A stretch of 64,000 nt of DNA from Terriglobia bacterium (GTDB lineage: Bacteria; Acidobacteriota; Terriglobia; Terriglobales; Acidobacteriaceae): NCBI GenBank assembly GCA_020073465.1, contig JAIQFC010000003.1, positions 277,920 through 341,919 on the forward strand. Direction: 5' to 3'. This document shows positions 8,346 through 16,936 of the stretch, in pieces; positions within the stretch are counted from its first letter, which is position 1; each line of letters starts with the position of its first letter. The position numbers and the translations under genes are program-made. The notes below the pieces were generated by a model that ran no database searches, was not told the origin of the DNA, and worked only from the letters and a program-made list of their open reading frames with translations.

Positions 8346-9110
8346 GTGGCTAGACGAATGCACTTTCCAATGGACTCCTGCGAGCGTGCTCAGGCGCCTG
8401 GTATCTCCGGCGCTCCCCGCCTACTTGTGTTTGTCGTGGAGGATGATGAGGACATTGCTCGGCTGATTTCCCACAACCTGCAGGCTAACGGCTTCGAGGT
8501 GCAGAGCTTCGTCAGTGGCGCGTCCGTTGTTTCCGAGGCGCTGCGGCAGATGCCAGTACTATTCCTCCTTGATGTAATGCTGCCAGGGGTCGACGGCTTC
8601 GATCTGTGCCGTCAAATCCGGAAGACTGCGACCCTCTCGTCGACTCCTATCATTTTTCTCAGCGCCAGGACCGGCGAAGCCGACCGGGTGAGGGGCCTGG
8701 AGCTGGGCGGGGACGACTACATCACCAAACCGTTCAGTCCGCGCGAACTGGTAGCCCGTGTCCGTAGCGTGCTGCGGGGATTTCGTGAAGGCCCGCCGGC
8801 CGCCGAGGTCTTGCGACTCGGAGATCTTGAGATCGATGTCTCGTCGATGACCGTGAGCGTGCACGGACGCAACACTCTCACCACAGTGCGAGAATTCCGC
8901 CTGCTCCAATACCTCGCTACACATCGTGGACGTGTGCTTACGCGTGACCAGCTATTGGAAGCCGTGTGGAAGGAAACGCCGTTCGTGACGCCCCGCTCCA
9001 TCGATGTCTACATCCGGAGGCTTCGCGAGAAAATCGAGGTGGACGCCCGTCACCCTCAGTACCTCAAGACCCTTCGGGGGGTAGGCTACCGCTTCGAAGT
9101 GCCGAGGTAG
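8346..9110 (+). CDS. OmpR/PhoB-family response regulator (orphan)
   Basis: The product is 254 aa from a GTG; ATGs at 8358 and 8370 are alternative starts, since the receiver only begins near residue 25. The receiver has the acidic pair 'VEDDED', phosphoacceptor Asp76 in 'FLLDVMLPG' and Lys128 in 'DDYITKPF'. A winged-helix Trans_reg_C domain follows (about 155-252) with 'LTTVREFRLLQYL', 'TRDQLLEAVW' and 'RSIDVYIRRLREKIE'. All signalling residues are intact, but no histidine kinase gene is adjacent. Pairing with an OlsF-like gene and a shared phased repeat suggests a phosphate-responsive PhoB-like regulator. That function is inferred. Confidence 0.9.
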   Translation: MARRMHFPMDSCERAQAPGISGAPRLLVFVVEDDEDIARLISHNLQANGFEVQSFVSGASVVSEALRQMPVLFLLDVMLPGVDGFDLCRQIRKTATLSSTPIIFLSARTGEADRVRGLELGGDDYITKPFSPRELVARVRSVLRGFREGPPAAEVLRLGDLEIDVSSMTVSVHGRNTLTTVREFRLLQYLATHRGRVLTRDQLLEAVWKETPFVTPRSIDVYIRRLREKIEVDARHPQYLKTLRGVGYRFEVPR

Positions 9111-9709
9111 CACTTGGGATCGGCGATCTTCTTCTTCCCGCTTTTTCAGTTCTTCACTCATTCTGTATTCGTCCTCTTCTGCTGAACCGCTCGGGCCTGT
9201 CTCCGCGCTGGGTTCCGAAGGAAGACTGTTGTCAGAGAAGAGCTCTCCTCCGTTGCGGTTGGCTGGTGCGAAGAACCCCAGGCAGTGAGCTTGTGCCAAC
9301 TCACCGCTAGGCCACCCCATTGCAACCACAAACTGGTCGGAGTCACAGGGTTCGTGTCGCACGGCATCAAAGGTTCCAGGTTCTTCGACGCGACTTGTCT
9401 CTGACCAGTTCCGCAAATTCGACAAGTTGACCCGGGTGCCATTTCGACCAGAACGGGCTCGGATCAATCGTGCAGGCGACAGTGGTGGGGCGGTTCCTTG
9501 CTCGGCAACAGGCGGGTAATCCAACCCACGACCCAACACTAATCTTTCTTCGATCTTGGTGGGCGGGCCAGCCACGTTTACACGATACACAACTGCGTTG
9601 CATTGTCGTTGCATTGAACGACCCGCACACCCCCGAATAACCCCAACTATCGTGGGTCACGGTGCAGTTATGTCATTGGAAACGCAGGCGGCTAACGGAG
9701 GAAGGTTGA

Positions 9710-9748
9710 TTAGCAAACCGCCGCATTCGGCCACTCTGCCACCTCTCC
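9710..9748 (-). pseudogene. Truncated tRNA-Ser(GCU), 5' half only
   Basis: Read on the minus strand from 9748, the sequence begins GGAGAGGTGGCAGAGTGG, the acceptor, position 8-9 and D-arm start of bacterial tRNA-Ser, and continues through the D-arm to the anticodon loop TTTGCTAA with anticodon GCT. After GCTAA the expected 3' anticodon stem ACCGC is missing and no variable arm, T-arm (GTTCGAATCC-like) or CCA end follows. The similarity therefore stops inside the anticodon loop. This is a common recombination point of tyrosine integrases, but no integrase is seen here. Confidence 0.65.
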
Positions 9749-9815
9749 GGCGTGCGGAATTCCAGTTTACCACGGGGCTGAGTATTGCCCTTACCGCTTC
9801 AATCGTAAGCATTTA

Positions 9816-10130
<315 letters not shown>

Positions 10131-10311
10131 TCGGATGGTCGAGTCAAGAGAAGGCTGATATGGGCTCGCGAAATGTCAGAAAAAGTTGGACGGTCAATGT
10201 CAAAACCGTCGGACAGCGCAACACCCCGTAAGTGACAAACACACTTATGAAATTGGGCATCGCGACATTCTCCCTCAGGCACATTAGCCAACCCCATTCG
10301 AACTCTAAGAA

Positions 10312-10713
10312 CTACCGGGGCTTCTGACCGGTTCGCCGGAGGACTCTCCCCAGCCAATCGTGTGCTTTCCGTGAGGCCTCCTCGCATCGCAGGGCCGCAG
10401 TTGGGAAGCGATTCCGAACCTGTTGCAGTAACCGATGGGCCCACACATATTCTGAAGAAAGAATGAACAAGCCGACTAGCAGAAAAAGGACCCCTTGAAG
10501 CACGGGTAAGAAGAGGCCGACTACACCAAGTGCGATGAAGCTCCATCCCAGCAACAGTACGATTAGTCTCTTGAACTTCGTTTGCGTCGTACCCTCCTTG
10601 AGGAAGCCTTGCAGTTCCCTGCCCGCAAGGGGCGCAAGGAATCCTCGGTCCTCATGGCATGCCGATAGATCTCTTCGGTCCAAGACATCGCCATCACTGC
10701 TCACCAGCGGCAA
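10312..10713 (-). CDS. Small inner-membrane protein (DUF454/PGPGW-like)
   Basis: The product is 133 aa from a TTG start. Two adjacent hydrophobic helices are seen at about 48-83 ('LIVLLLGWSFIALGVVGLFL' then 'GVLFLLVGLFILS'), with the 'LGW...LGVVGLFLPVLQG' pattern of DUF454/PGPGW-type proteins, then a basic amphipathic tail. The conserved part only begins near residue 43, and the best Shine-Dalgarno (AAGGAGGG, minus strand of 10592-10599) lies inside this frame, followed by ACG codons. The real start may therefore be internal, or an ACG at 10587. It is the last intact gene of the minus-strand stress operon, 72 bases after the DUF2231 gene. Confidence 0.7.
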   Translation of the reverse strand: MPLVSSDGDVLDRRDLSACHEDRGFLAPLAGRELQGFLKEGTTQTKFKRLIVLLLGWSFIALGVVGLFLPVLQGVLFLLVGLFILSSEYVWAHRLLQQVRNRFPTAALRCEEASRKAHDWLGRVLRRTGQKPR

Positions 10714-10785
10714 GTATTCACGGGGCGACTACGCCCTTCACTCCAAACTCGTGGACAAGCCGCTCACCAGTGTACGCGGTGTGAA

Positions 10786-11211
10786 TCAGCCCAAAAAGTC
10801 CGAGCCCATAGACGCGACGAATCCAAGTGGTAATACCGCTGTCAGTTCGTGTGTGTGCAAGTGGGTCATTCTGCGAATCAGCAGAACTATGCCAAGCAGG
10901 GCAGTTGCCGCTGTAAAGCTATTGCGGGCTAGATCCGCCAGTTCCTGGTGATGACCCACAGCCGCCGTTATCTCTGGAGTTCGGTTTGTCAACGTTCCTG
11001 CTGTTTCACCCGTCTCATATGCGACGTACAACGATGCAGTCGCTACCGCCATTACGATCACCCCGGACCATAAGAGCAAGTAGCGCCTGTCCGTGCGAGC
11101 GAAAGCTGCAAACAGCAGGAACAGAGGTAGTAAGAGGAATAGCACGATGGGAAAATGAATGATCATCGGATGCAAGCCATTCCAACTGGGGATCATTGGA
11201 AGCTGCGACAT
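10786..11211 (-). CDS. DUF2231 family membrane protein
   Basis: The product is 141 aa from the ATG at 11211, preceded by a strong GGAGG eight bases upstream; the longer open frame to 11445 has no such signal and overlaps the P-type ATPase gene. The sequence 'LHPMIIHFPIVLFLLLPLFL' at the N-terminus with the conserved His-Pro...His-Phe-Pro, a second helix, 'YETGETAG', and two more helices is the DUF2231 pattern of four membrane segments. The family may bind haem or redox groups through its histidines, which is unproven. It lies 88 bases downstream of the P-type ATPase and is probably cotranscribed. Confidence 0.82.
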   Translation of the reverse strand: MSQLPMIPSWNGLHPMIIHFPIVLFLLLPLFLLFAAFARTDRRYLLLWSGVIVMAVATASLYVAYETGETAGTLTNRTPEITAAVGHHQELADLARNSFTAATALLGIVLLIRRMTHLHTHELTAVLPLGFVASMGSDFLG

Positions 11212-11299
11212 AGCCGCCTCCTTCACAGTACCTGTCGCACGTGCCACAGGTCTTGTGTCGTGCCAGGTGGGCCCAGGTTCGCTAAGTCCAGGTCCTCTC

Positions 11300-13924
11300 C
11301 TACACTTGAGGTTCCGGTCTCCCTGCTTTCCACAGTTTAAGTGCCTCAAACCACAGAATGCTGAACGCCGCCGCAACTGTACACATTGCGAGATCGACCG
11401 GATGTAGGACGGAGAAACGAAACAGATCCCGCAGAAAAGGCACAAAGATTACGAACCCTAAGAACCCGATAGTCCCTCCAATGACCCACCAGAGTGAGGG
11501 GTTGGGGGACCGCAGCCTGGCCAGAATTGTCCTCCCCCACGAGCGGTTTGTGAAGATCAATGCCAGGTTTGCCATAACAAGCGTGGTGAAGGTCAATGCG
11601 CGTGCCTCTTGTTCCCCTCTTCCGCTGTAGCGCGCTATGGCAAAAACCGCTAGTACCACGCCTAACACACTAAGACCTTGCAGAATGCTGATGGCAAACG
11701 TCCGCCTGCCAAACAATGGTTCAGTGGCAGCGCGGGGAGGATGTTGCATCACGGTGGATTCTTCCCGCTCTGCTTCGAGCACAATGGAGCAAGCCGGGTC
11801 GATGATGAGGTGCAGGAAGGCCACATGGAAGGGCAACAAGATGAGGGGCCATTTCATCATTACTGGAATCAGCGTCAAACCAATGATAGGAAGATGACTG
11901 GCCAGGGTGTAGGCGATAGCTTTCTTCAGATTGTCGAAAATCCTGCGGCCCAGCCTGACGGCATGGACGATCGAGGAAAAGTCATCGTCGAGCAGCACTA
12001 GTGCCGCGGCTTCGCGGGCTACGTCGGTGCCCCGGCCGCCCATGGCGATGCCGATATCCGCCGCTTTCAGTGCCGGAGCATCATTCACCCCATCGCCGGT
12101 CATGGCCACGATGTCACCGTTTGCCCTGAAGGCCCGGACCAGTCGCAACTTCTGTTCGGGAACAACCCGGGCAAAAACGTTGGTGGTGCGAACCCGCCGC
12201 TGGAGTTCAACCTCATCCATCGAATCCAGCTCGGCACCAGTAATGCAGCGGTCGGGATTTCTTAATCCAATCTGTCGTCCGATGTTCGCGGCAGTCCCCG
12301 CGTAGTCCCCGGTGATCATGACTACATGAATGCCCGCCGAGTAGCATTCCTGCACCGCCTTCGCGACACCGGGACGCACCGGATCAGCCAAACCCACCAG
12401 GCCAAGGAACTCGAAGTCGAAGTCATGCTGTTCTCGAGGTAGCTGCGATTCCTGAAAGTAAGCTCTAGCCACGCCGAGCACGCGCAATCCCTCATTGGCC
12501 ATCAAGCCGACCTGCGCGAAGAGGGTGTTCATCTGCTCAGGACTGAAATGGCAAAGATCAGCGATGGCTTCCGGTGCGCCTTTCGCGGCAATTACGTAGT
12601 CCAGTCCAGCCGGTGATCTCCAGACGTGCGACAGTGCCAGCAGTTCGGGAGACAGCGGATATTGGCGGACAAGAGCCCAGTCACCGTGCAAGTGCTCCGT
12701 GTTTACCAGGCTGGATTTCCCAAATTCGTTCAACGCCCGCTCCATCGGATCAAAGGGATCGCGATGGTTCGCCAGGATGCTGAATTCGACAAGGGTGTGG
12801 AACTTCTCCGCGAGCGAAGGGTTTGGATCCTTACCGACGTGGTGATATTCACCATTGGCAAACAGGCTTTGGACCGACATCCGGTTCATCGTCACGGTAC
12901 CGGTCTTGTCCACGCATAAGACCGATGCCGAACCTAGGGTCTCCACTACTGGGACGCGACGCGTAAGCACATGCCGCCTGGAAATACGCCAAGCGCCCAG
13001 AGCCATGAAAATGGTCAATACCACTGGCAATTCGTTCGGCAAGATGGCCATCGCCAGGGTGAGACCTGACAAAACCCCGTCGAGCCAACTACCGCGCGTA
13101 AGGCCGTGGAGCACGACTACGAGTGCACAAACCAGACCGCCTGCAATCGCCAGGATGCGGACCCAACGGGCGGTTTCTTCCTGCAGGCGGGTTTTCTCGA
13201 TTTGTACGGACTGCAGTGCTTTGCCAATCTTGCCGATGTCGGTATGCAATCCGACGGCCTGCACAATGGCAAATCCGCGGCCTTGTACCACCAGGCTGCC
13301 GGAGTACACAAACGGCAGATCGTCTCCCCCTGGGCGAACAACATCCAACGGCCTTGTACTCGCCGCTTTTCGGACTGCTATCGATTCCCCGGTCAGCAAG
13401 GCCTCGTCACATGAGAGATTGACGCAGGAAATGACGCGGGAATCTGCCGGGACTCGGTCCCCTTCCGAAAGAACGACAACATCGCCCTTCACAACTTCGC
13501 GGCCCGGAATGCGAGTGGGCCTGCCATCGCGAATGACCAGAGCACGCGGGCTCGAAAGGTCTCGCAGAGCTTCCAGCGTCCGCTCGGTCTTGTGTCCCTG
13601 GTAAAAGCTGATCCCGGTCACGACGAACACAAAACCCAGCAACATTAGTGCTTCCTGCACGTCGCCCAGAAATAAGTAGATGGTTCCGCAGGCGACAAGA
13701 AGCAGGAAGATGGGCTCTTTTATCACTTCCCATGCGATCGCGGCGATGCTGCGGGGCTTGGACGAAGGCAGCTCATTCGGCCCGTCCACGCGCAGACGTC
13801 CTCGCGCTTCCGCTGAGGACAATCCGGCCAATTGGACCCCATCTTCGAATTCGACCCCAGGGGTGCGAGCGAAATTCTGATCTTTGCCGGATAAGGTTGC
13901 GAGTTGTACAGACGCAAGATTCAT
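11300..13924 (-). CDS. P-type cation-transporting ATPase (P2-like)
   Basis: The product is 874 aa. It has an N-terminal cation-ATPase domain ('AGLSSAEARGRLRVDGPNELP'), the actuator motif 'LLTGES', the phosphorylation motif 'CVDKTGT', the hinge 'MTGDGVNDAPALKAADIGIAMG' and about ten membrane segments with a complete C-terminal bundle. It resembles Ca2+/Na+-type P2 ATPases. The helix-4 ion-binding motif reads 'AILPNELPV', where the usual PEGLP or PEELP has Glu after Pro; this change could alter ion selectivity. The neighbours (universal stress protein, hibernation factor) recall dormancy regulons in which a P-type ATPase is coexpressed. The transported ion is unknown. Confidence 0.92.
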   Translation of the reverse strand: MNLASVQLATLSGKDQNFARTPGVEFEDGVQLAGLSSAEARGRLRVDGPNELPSSKPRSIAAIAWEVIKEPIFLLLVACGTIYLFLGDVQEALMLLGFVFVVTGISFYQGHKTERTLEALRDLSSPRALVIRDGRPTRIPGREVVKGDVVVLSEGDRVPADSRVISCVNLSCDEALLTGESIAVRKAASTRPLDVVRPGGDDLPFVYSGSLVVQGRGFAIVQAVGLHTDIGKIGKALQSVQIEKTRLQEETARWVRILAIAGGLVCALVVVLHGLTRGSWLDGVLSGLTLAMAILPNELPVVLTIFMALGAWRISRRHVLTRRVPVVETLGSASVLCVDKTGTVTMNRMSVQSLFANGEYHHVGKDPNPSLAEKFHTLVEFSILANHRDPFDPMERALNEFGKSSLVNTEHLHGDWALVRQYPLSPELLALSHVWRSPAGLDYVIAAKGAPEAIADLCHFSPEQMNTLFAQVGLMANEGLRVLGVARAYFQESQLPREQHDFDFEFLGLVGLADPVRPGVAKAVQECYSAGIHVVMITGDYAGTAANIGRQIGLRNPDRCITGAELDSMDEVELQRRVRTTNVFARVVPEQKLRLVRAFRANGDIVAMTGDGVNDAPALKAADIGIAMGGRGTDVAREAAALVLLDDDFSSIVHAVRLGRRIFDNLKKAIAYTLASHLPIIGLTLIPVMMKWPLILLPFHVAFLHLIIDPACSIVLEAEREESTVMQHPPRAATEPLFGRRTFAISILQGLSVLGVVLAVFAIARYSGRGEQEARALTFTTLVMANLALIFTNRSWGRTILARLRSPNPSLWWVIGGTIGFLGFVIFVPFLRDLFRFSVLHPVDLAMCTVAAAFSILWFEALKLWKAGRPEPQV

Positions 13925-13950
13925 GGCTGAATGACCGACGGTCCAGCGGG

Positions 13951-14433
13951 TCAGGCGGCAAGGCTAATCTTCTGACTCCGTCGACTCAAATAAACCTTCC
14001 GTCGATTTGATCGATCTGGCAGGACTCGCTGTCCCGTGATCTCCGGACCGGACAGCACCCGCTCGACTCTCAGCCTCCTAATCCCTCCAGGCACCTTCGC
14101 TTCGATGACATCGCCCTGTTTGTGTCCGAGGAACGCAATTCCCAGCGGCGCCAGAACCGAGATCAAGCCTTTGGAGATGTCTGCATTCTCGGGGAAGACT
14201 AGCGTATACAGCCCCCTTTTTTCGGTGTCGAAGTCCAAAACACGGACACGCGAGTTCATCCGGATGACGCTCGCCGGGATACGCTCTGACGACGTTACCT
14301 CGGCGCCGTCCAGTGTTTGTTCCAGCAATTCGAGTTGCCGTTGATCTCGAAAGAGAGAGTACCTGAGAGCCTGAGCCAAACGCCTGAGCCTGTCCATATC
14401 CGTATCAGTGACAAAAATAGGATGGCTTTTCAC
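13951..14433 (-). CDS. Rnk/GreA-type transcription factor (C-terminal GreA/GreB fold)
   Basis: The product is 160 aa from a GTG at 14433, preceded by GAGG. An N-terminal helical arm 'DMDRLRRLAQALRYSLFRDQRQLELLEQTL' resembles the short coiled coil of Rnk. It is followed by the GreA/GreB C-terminal FKBP-like fold: 'NSRVRVLDFDTEKRGLYTLVFP', 'ISVLAPLGIAFLGHKQGD'. It is shorter than GreA, and the coiled coil is likely too short to reach the polymerase active site, which fits Rnk rather than GreA. It lies 26 bases upstream of the P-type ATPase gene in the stress operon. A role in RNA polymerase modulation is inferred. Confidence 0.85.
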   Translation of the reverse strand: MKSHPIFVTDTDMDRLRRLAQALRYSLFRDQRQLELLEQTLDGAEVTSSERIPASVIRMNSRVRVLDFDTEKRGLYTLVFPENADISKGLISVLAPLGIAFLGHKQGDVIEAKVPGGIRRLRVERVLSGPEITGQRVLPDRSNRRKVYLSRRSQKISLAA

Positions 14434-14466
14434 GACGAACCTCTTTCCGTACCCGTTATCTTGTGG

Positions 14467-14661
14467 CTATGCAGCGTTCTTCTTAACCCCAGACTCAGAT
14501 TTACCCTGGGTTTCCTTGTGCAAAGGGGTAAGCACCGATTGAGCAACCGTCGAAGTTGGTTTCTTGCGCGCTTCGTTTCGGCGCGAGTTGATTTCGAACC
14601 ATACAAGAAGAGCTACAACACCCGCGCACAGGACCAATACCAGGATTGTTGCCGGCTCCAT
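14467..14661 (-). CDS. Small single-pass membrane protein
   Basis: The product is 64 aa. A single hydrophobic helix 'TILVLVLCAGVVALLVWF' at residues 5-22 is followed by a basic, Lys/Ser-rich cytoplasmic-type tail. AGGTG precedes the ATG at 14661 at a suitable distance. It sits 13 bases after the universal stress protein gene and 33 bases before the Rnk-like gene, all in one direction. No family is recognised. Confidence 0.6.
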   Translation of the reverse strand: MEPATILVLVLCAGVVALLVWFEINSRRNEARKKPTSTVAQSVLTPLHKETQGKSESGVKKNAA

Positions 14662-14674
14662 AAGGACACCTCGC

Positions 14675-15577
14675 TTATTCCATCTCAGGTTTCAGCACGT
14701 CGCCAACGGTCAGCACCGGACACGTGGCGAGAGACACAACTGTGTGCGCAATCGAACCAAAATGGCTTGCCGTCTGCGCAAATGCGCCCGCTCCCCGTAC
14801 ACCCATGATGACCATGTCGGCTAACAGCTCAGCCTCCACCGCCAAGATGCGTTTTGCAACCGGTCCGATTTCCACCACCATCTGCGGCTCATGGAATAAC
14901 TCGGGTTCGGGTGGGATCATTTCGCGCAAACGCCTATCAGCCAACTGCATCGCTAGATGCGGCACGTCTCTGAGAATGCCTTCGACCACGTGCACCAGCG
15001 TGAGATGTGCCTGATACTCACGCGCCAAAGACAACGCGAATTCAGCCGCTCGCAATGACCCGGGTGAGAAGTCAGTGGCGCAAACAATGTTACGAACTCC
15101 GGCAGACGCTTCTGCCTTCACGTGCGGTCCGACCGTCAAGACGGGGCAGGGCGCCTCACGAATGATCTCCTCGGCTGTTGAACCAAGAAACACCTTGCTC
15201 ATACCTGCGCGACTACTCGTGCCCACCACAACCAGGTCCACATCATGGTCCCGCAAGAATTCCATGAGCACACCAGCAACGTCTCCATGGCCCAACAGTG
15301 CCTCGCAGCGCTGACCACGATGTCGTAACGGAACGATGACCTGATTCAACGCATAACTCGCGTAATCCTCGACCTCCTTCAGGATGCGCTCCACAGAGTC
15401 CGGACGAGCAAAAGCATAAGCCTCCTGGGGTATGACATGCGCGGCGTAGAGCTTCGCTCCGCAGCGCTCTGCCATCGCGATGGCAAATGGCAAGGCGCGC
15501 TTTGCTGACACATCAAGATCAGTTGCAAACAGAATGTTCTTGAGTGCGATCTGTTGTTTGATCTCCAGCGTTTTCAT
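14675..15577 (-). CDS. Tandem-domain universal stress protein (UspA family)
   Basis: The product is 300 aa with two Usp domains. Domain 1 (about 11-152) starts 'LKNILFATDLDVSAKRALPF' and carries the ATP-binding pattern 'VVGTSSRAGMSKVFLGSTAE'. Domain 2 (about 158-295) starts 'VRNIVCATDFSPGSLRAAEF' and has 'IMGVRGAGAFAQTASHFGS', a weaker version of the same loop, so nucleotide binding is clearest in domain 1. The SD GAGGTGAG precedes the ATG. Its start overlaps the end of the upstream small membrane gene by 59 bases. It is a central member of the stress operon. Confidence 0.93.
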   Translation of the reverse strand: MKTLEIKQQIALKNILFATDLDVSAKRALPFAIAMAERCGAKLYAAHVIPQEAYAFARPDSVERILKEVEDYASYALNQVIVPLRHRGQRCEALLGHGDVAGVLMEFLRDHDVDLVVVGTSSRAGMSKVFLGSTAEEIIREAPCPVLTVGPHVKAEASAGVRNIVCATDFSPGSLRAAEFALSLAREYQAHLTLVHVVEGILRDVPHLAMQLADRRLREMIPPEPELFHEPQMVVEIGPVAKRILAVEAELLADMVIMGVRGAGAFAQTASHFGSIAHTVVSLATCPVLTVGDVLKPEME

Positions 15578-15779
15578 GTCTCACCTCTTCGGCCTCCGAC
15601 GGTCTAGTGCTATTTGTGTCTTCTGAGTTCTGAATTGCCAGTTCTGTCAGGATTCCGTCCAGGATCTCCATTTGCCTACGCTGCATCTCGTGGTCTTGTC
15701 TTATGGTGCACCGATCCAGAAGCCACAGGGTGAGCTCGAGTCCGCCAAGCGTGACGATGATTGCTAGAGTTTCCCACAT
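15519..15779 (-). CDS. Small membrane-anchored hypothetical protein
   Basis: From the ATG at 15779 (GGAAG upstream) the product is 86 aa: an N-terminal hydrophobic helix 'LAIIVTLGGLELTLWLL', a charged 'RQDHEMQRRQMEILDGIL' helix that may be a short coiled coil, and an acidic tail. The longer open frame to 15899 runs into the upstream gene and is not preferred. Its 3' end overlaps the start of the universal stress protein gene by 59 bases, which may couple their translation. No family is recognised. Confidence 0.55.
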   Translation of the reverse strand: MWETLAIIVTLGGLELTLWLLDRCTIRQDHEMQRRQMEILDGILTELAIQNSEDTNSTRPSEAEEVRHENAGDQTTDRTQEHSVCN

Positions 15780-15798
15780 AAACTTCCCATGACACACG

Positions 15799-16101
15799 TC
15801 AACAGAGCCACGACCTAACCGGAGGCTGCTTGCTCGTTGGTCCGTCAACTGGTCCGCTTTGTCTGCTTCGCAGAATCTCGGCCATGCATGGACCAGCAAC
15901 CTCAGGGCTTACAATTCCTCCCGTCACGGCGCTCTCGAGCAACTCCATTGAGTCTTCCCCGTTCTCAACCAGAAGGCTCTGCGCGAGCAAACGCAGGCGA
16001 GGATCGCGGGATTCCAGCGCCTCCACCAATTCCCACCCTGCTTCCGGATCAGCGGTCTTCCGCCAGACTATTCCGCACGCGAGCATGTAACTGGCGTCCA
16101 T
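15799..16101 (-). CDS. Small HEAT-like helical protein
   Basis: The product is 100 aa. Helix pairs 'AGWELVEALESRDPRLRLLAQSLLVENGEDSMELLESAV' look like one and a half HEAT-type repeats, with a Gly/Pro turn 'SPEVAGPCMAEILRS' after them. A clear GGAGG precedes the ATG at 16101. It lies between the degenerate receiver gene and the small membrane gene in the stress operon. HEAT-like proteins usually mediate protein contacts; the partner is unknown. Confidence 0.65.
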   Translation of the reverse strand: MDASYMLACGIVWRKTADPEAGWELVEALESRDPRLRLLAQSLLVENGEDSMELLESAVTGGIVSPEVAGPCMAEILRSRQSGPVDGPTSKQPPVRSWLC

Positions 16102-16143
16102 GGCTAACCTCCAATACGACTCGTATTGAATGCACGGTTACGT

Positions 16144-16569
16144 TCACACCAGCGATGTGGTCTTGTCGCGAGCAAGACACTGGCTCACAATCTCCAGGAT
16201 CTGCCCATAAGCGTACTTGCAAACAACATCGTGGGCCCCCAGGGCCTGGAGACCCGCAAAGTCCGTAATCTCCGGCGCGCTGGGCTGCATGACTACGCAA
16301 GGCACGTGTGCACCTCTCCTCTGCAATGCCTTCAGCAAGTCTTCGCAATCCGCATCCGGCAAGTATTCGTTTACGAGCACGAGATCGAAGACCTCCGAAT
16401 CTATGAGCCTTAGCGCGTCTTTGGCGGTCCACACGGTTGTTGTGTCGAATCCCATCTCCTCGAGCATTTTCTCCAGGGCGATCAGGACTTCCTCGTGGCA
16501 ATCAGCTATCAGAACTCTCTTCCGTGACGTGTTCATAGCTTCGCTCGCTCTTGCTGATGGTCGGCCCAC
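16144..16569 (-). CDS. Stand-alone receiver-domain protein with degenerate phosphosite
   Basis: The product is 141 aa from the GTG at 16569, which has GGAGGT five bases upstream; an ATG at 16536 is the alternative. It is a CheY-like receiver with no output domain. The acidic pair is reduced to 'IADCHEE' (Asp-Cys), and the phosphoacceptor position is Asn in 'DLVLVNEYLPD' (residue 56 counted from the ATG), while the lysine is kept in 'HDVVCKYAY'. Without Asp at that site, conventional phosphorylation is not expected, so it may be a constitutive or partner-binding pseudo-receiver. It sits 15 bases after the hibernation factor gene. Confidence 0.85.
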   Translation of the reverse strand: MGRPSARASEAMNTSRKRVLIADCHEEVLIALEKMLEEMGFDTTTVWTAKDALRLIDSEVFDLVLVNEYLPDADCEDLLKALQRRGAHVPCVVMQPSAPEITDFAGLQALGAHDVVCKYAYGQILEIVSQCLARDKTTSLV

Positions 16570-16584
16570 CACGCACCTCCGTTC

Positions 16585-16926
16585 CTAACTGAGCAATTCG
16601 GACATTCTCATGTAATGGCCAGCGCCTTTAAGTCGTTTGAGACGGCGCCCGATGCACATTCCAGCTCTGTCGGCTACGCGGTCAATGGCCACATAAACGT
16701 TCGAATCCCGGTCCTCCACGAAGATCGTCGTCGAGGGTGTCAACTCCACGGCGACTCGACAGCGTTTATCAACCCCACCCCGAGGACCGTTCAGGTCACC
16801 GAGGCTTACCCGTACTTTTCTGATCCGTCTGGCAAAGCGTTCCAGCGCGAAATAAAGCCGCCGCTCAATATGGCCTCGCAGTCGTTCGGTGATCGGCATG
16901 CCCTTCCCGTGAATATCAAATTGCAT
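16585..16926 (-). CDS. Ribosome hibernation factor (HPF/RaiA family, short form)
   Basis: The product is 113 aa. It starts 'MQFDIHGKGMPITERLRGHIERRL', the beta-alpha start of HPF/YfiA, and continues 'VRVSLGDLNGPRGGVDKRCRVAVEL' and 'SNVYVAIDRVADRAGMCIGRRL'. It lacks the C-terminal dimerisation domain of long HPF, so it is a short-type factor expected to bind the 30S decoding region and silence 70S ribosomes. An SD (GGAG) precedes the ATG. It follows the M48 protease gene by 10 bases in the operon. Confidence 0.88.
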   Translation of the reverse strand: MQFDIHGKGMPITERLRGHIERRLYFALERFARRIRKVRVSLGDLNGPRGGVDKRCRVAVELTPSTTIFVEDRDSNVYVAIDRVADRAGMCIGRRLKRLKGAGHYMRMSELLS

Positions 16927-16936
16927 TCTCCCGCTC

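Noticed and set aside
8952..9614. A 220-codon minus-strand open frame and a shorter one inside it (9158-9442)
   Set aside because: They overlap the end of the response-regulator gene antisense, have no recognisable fold and no Shine-Dalgarno; the composition is that of a shadow frame in GC-rich DNA.
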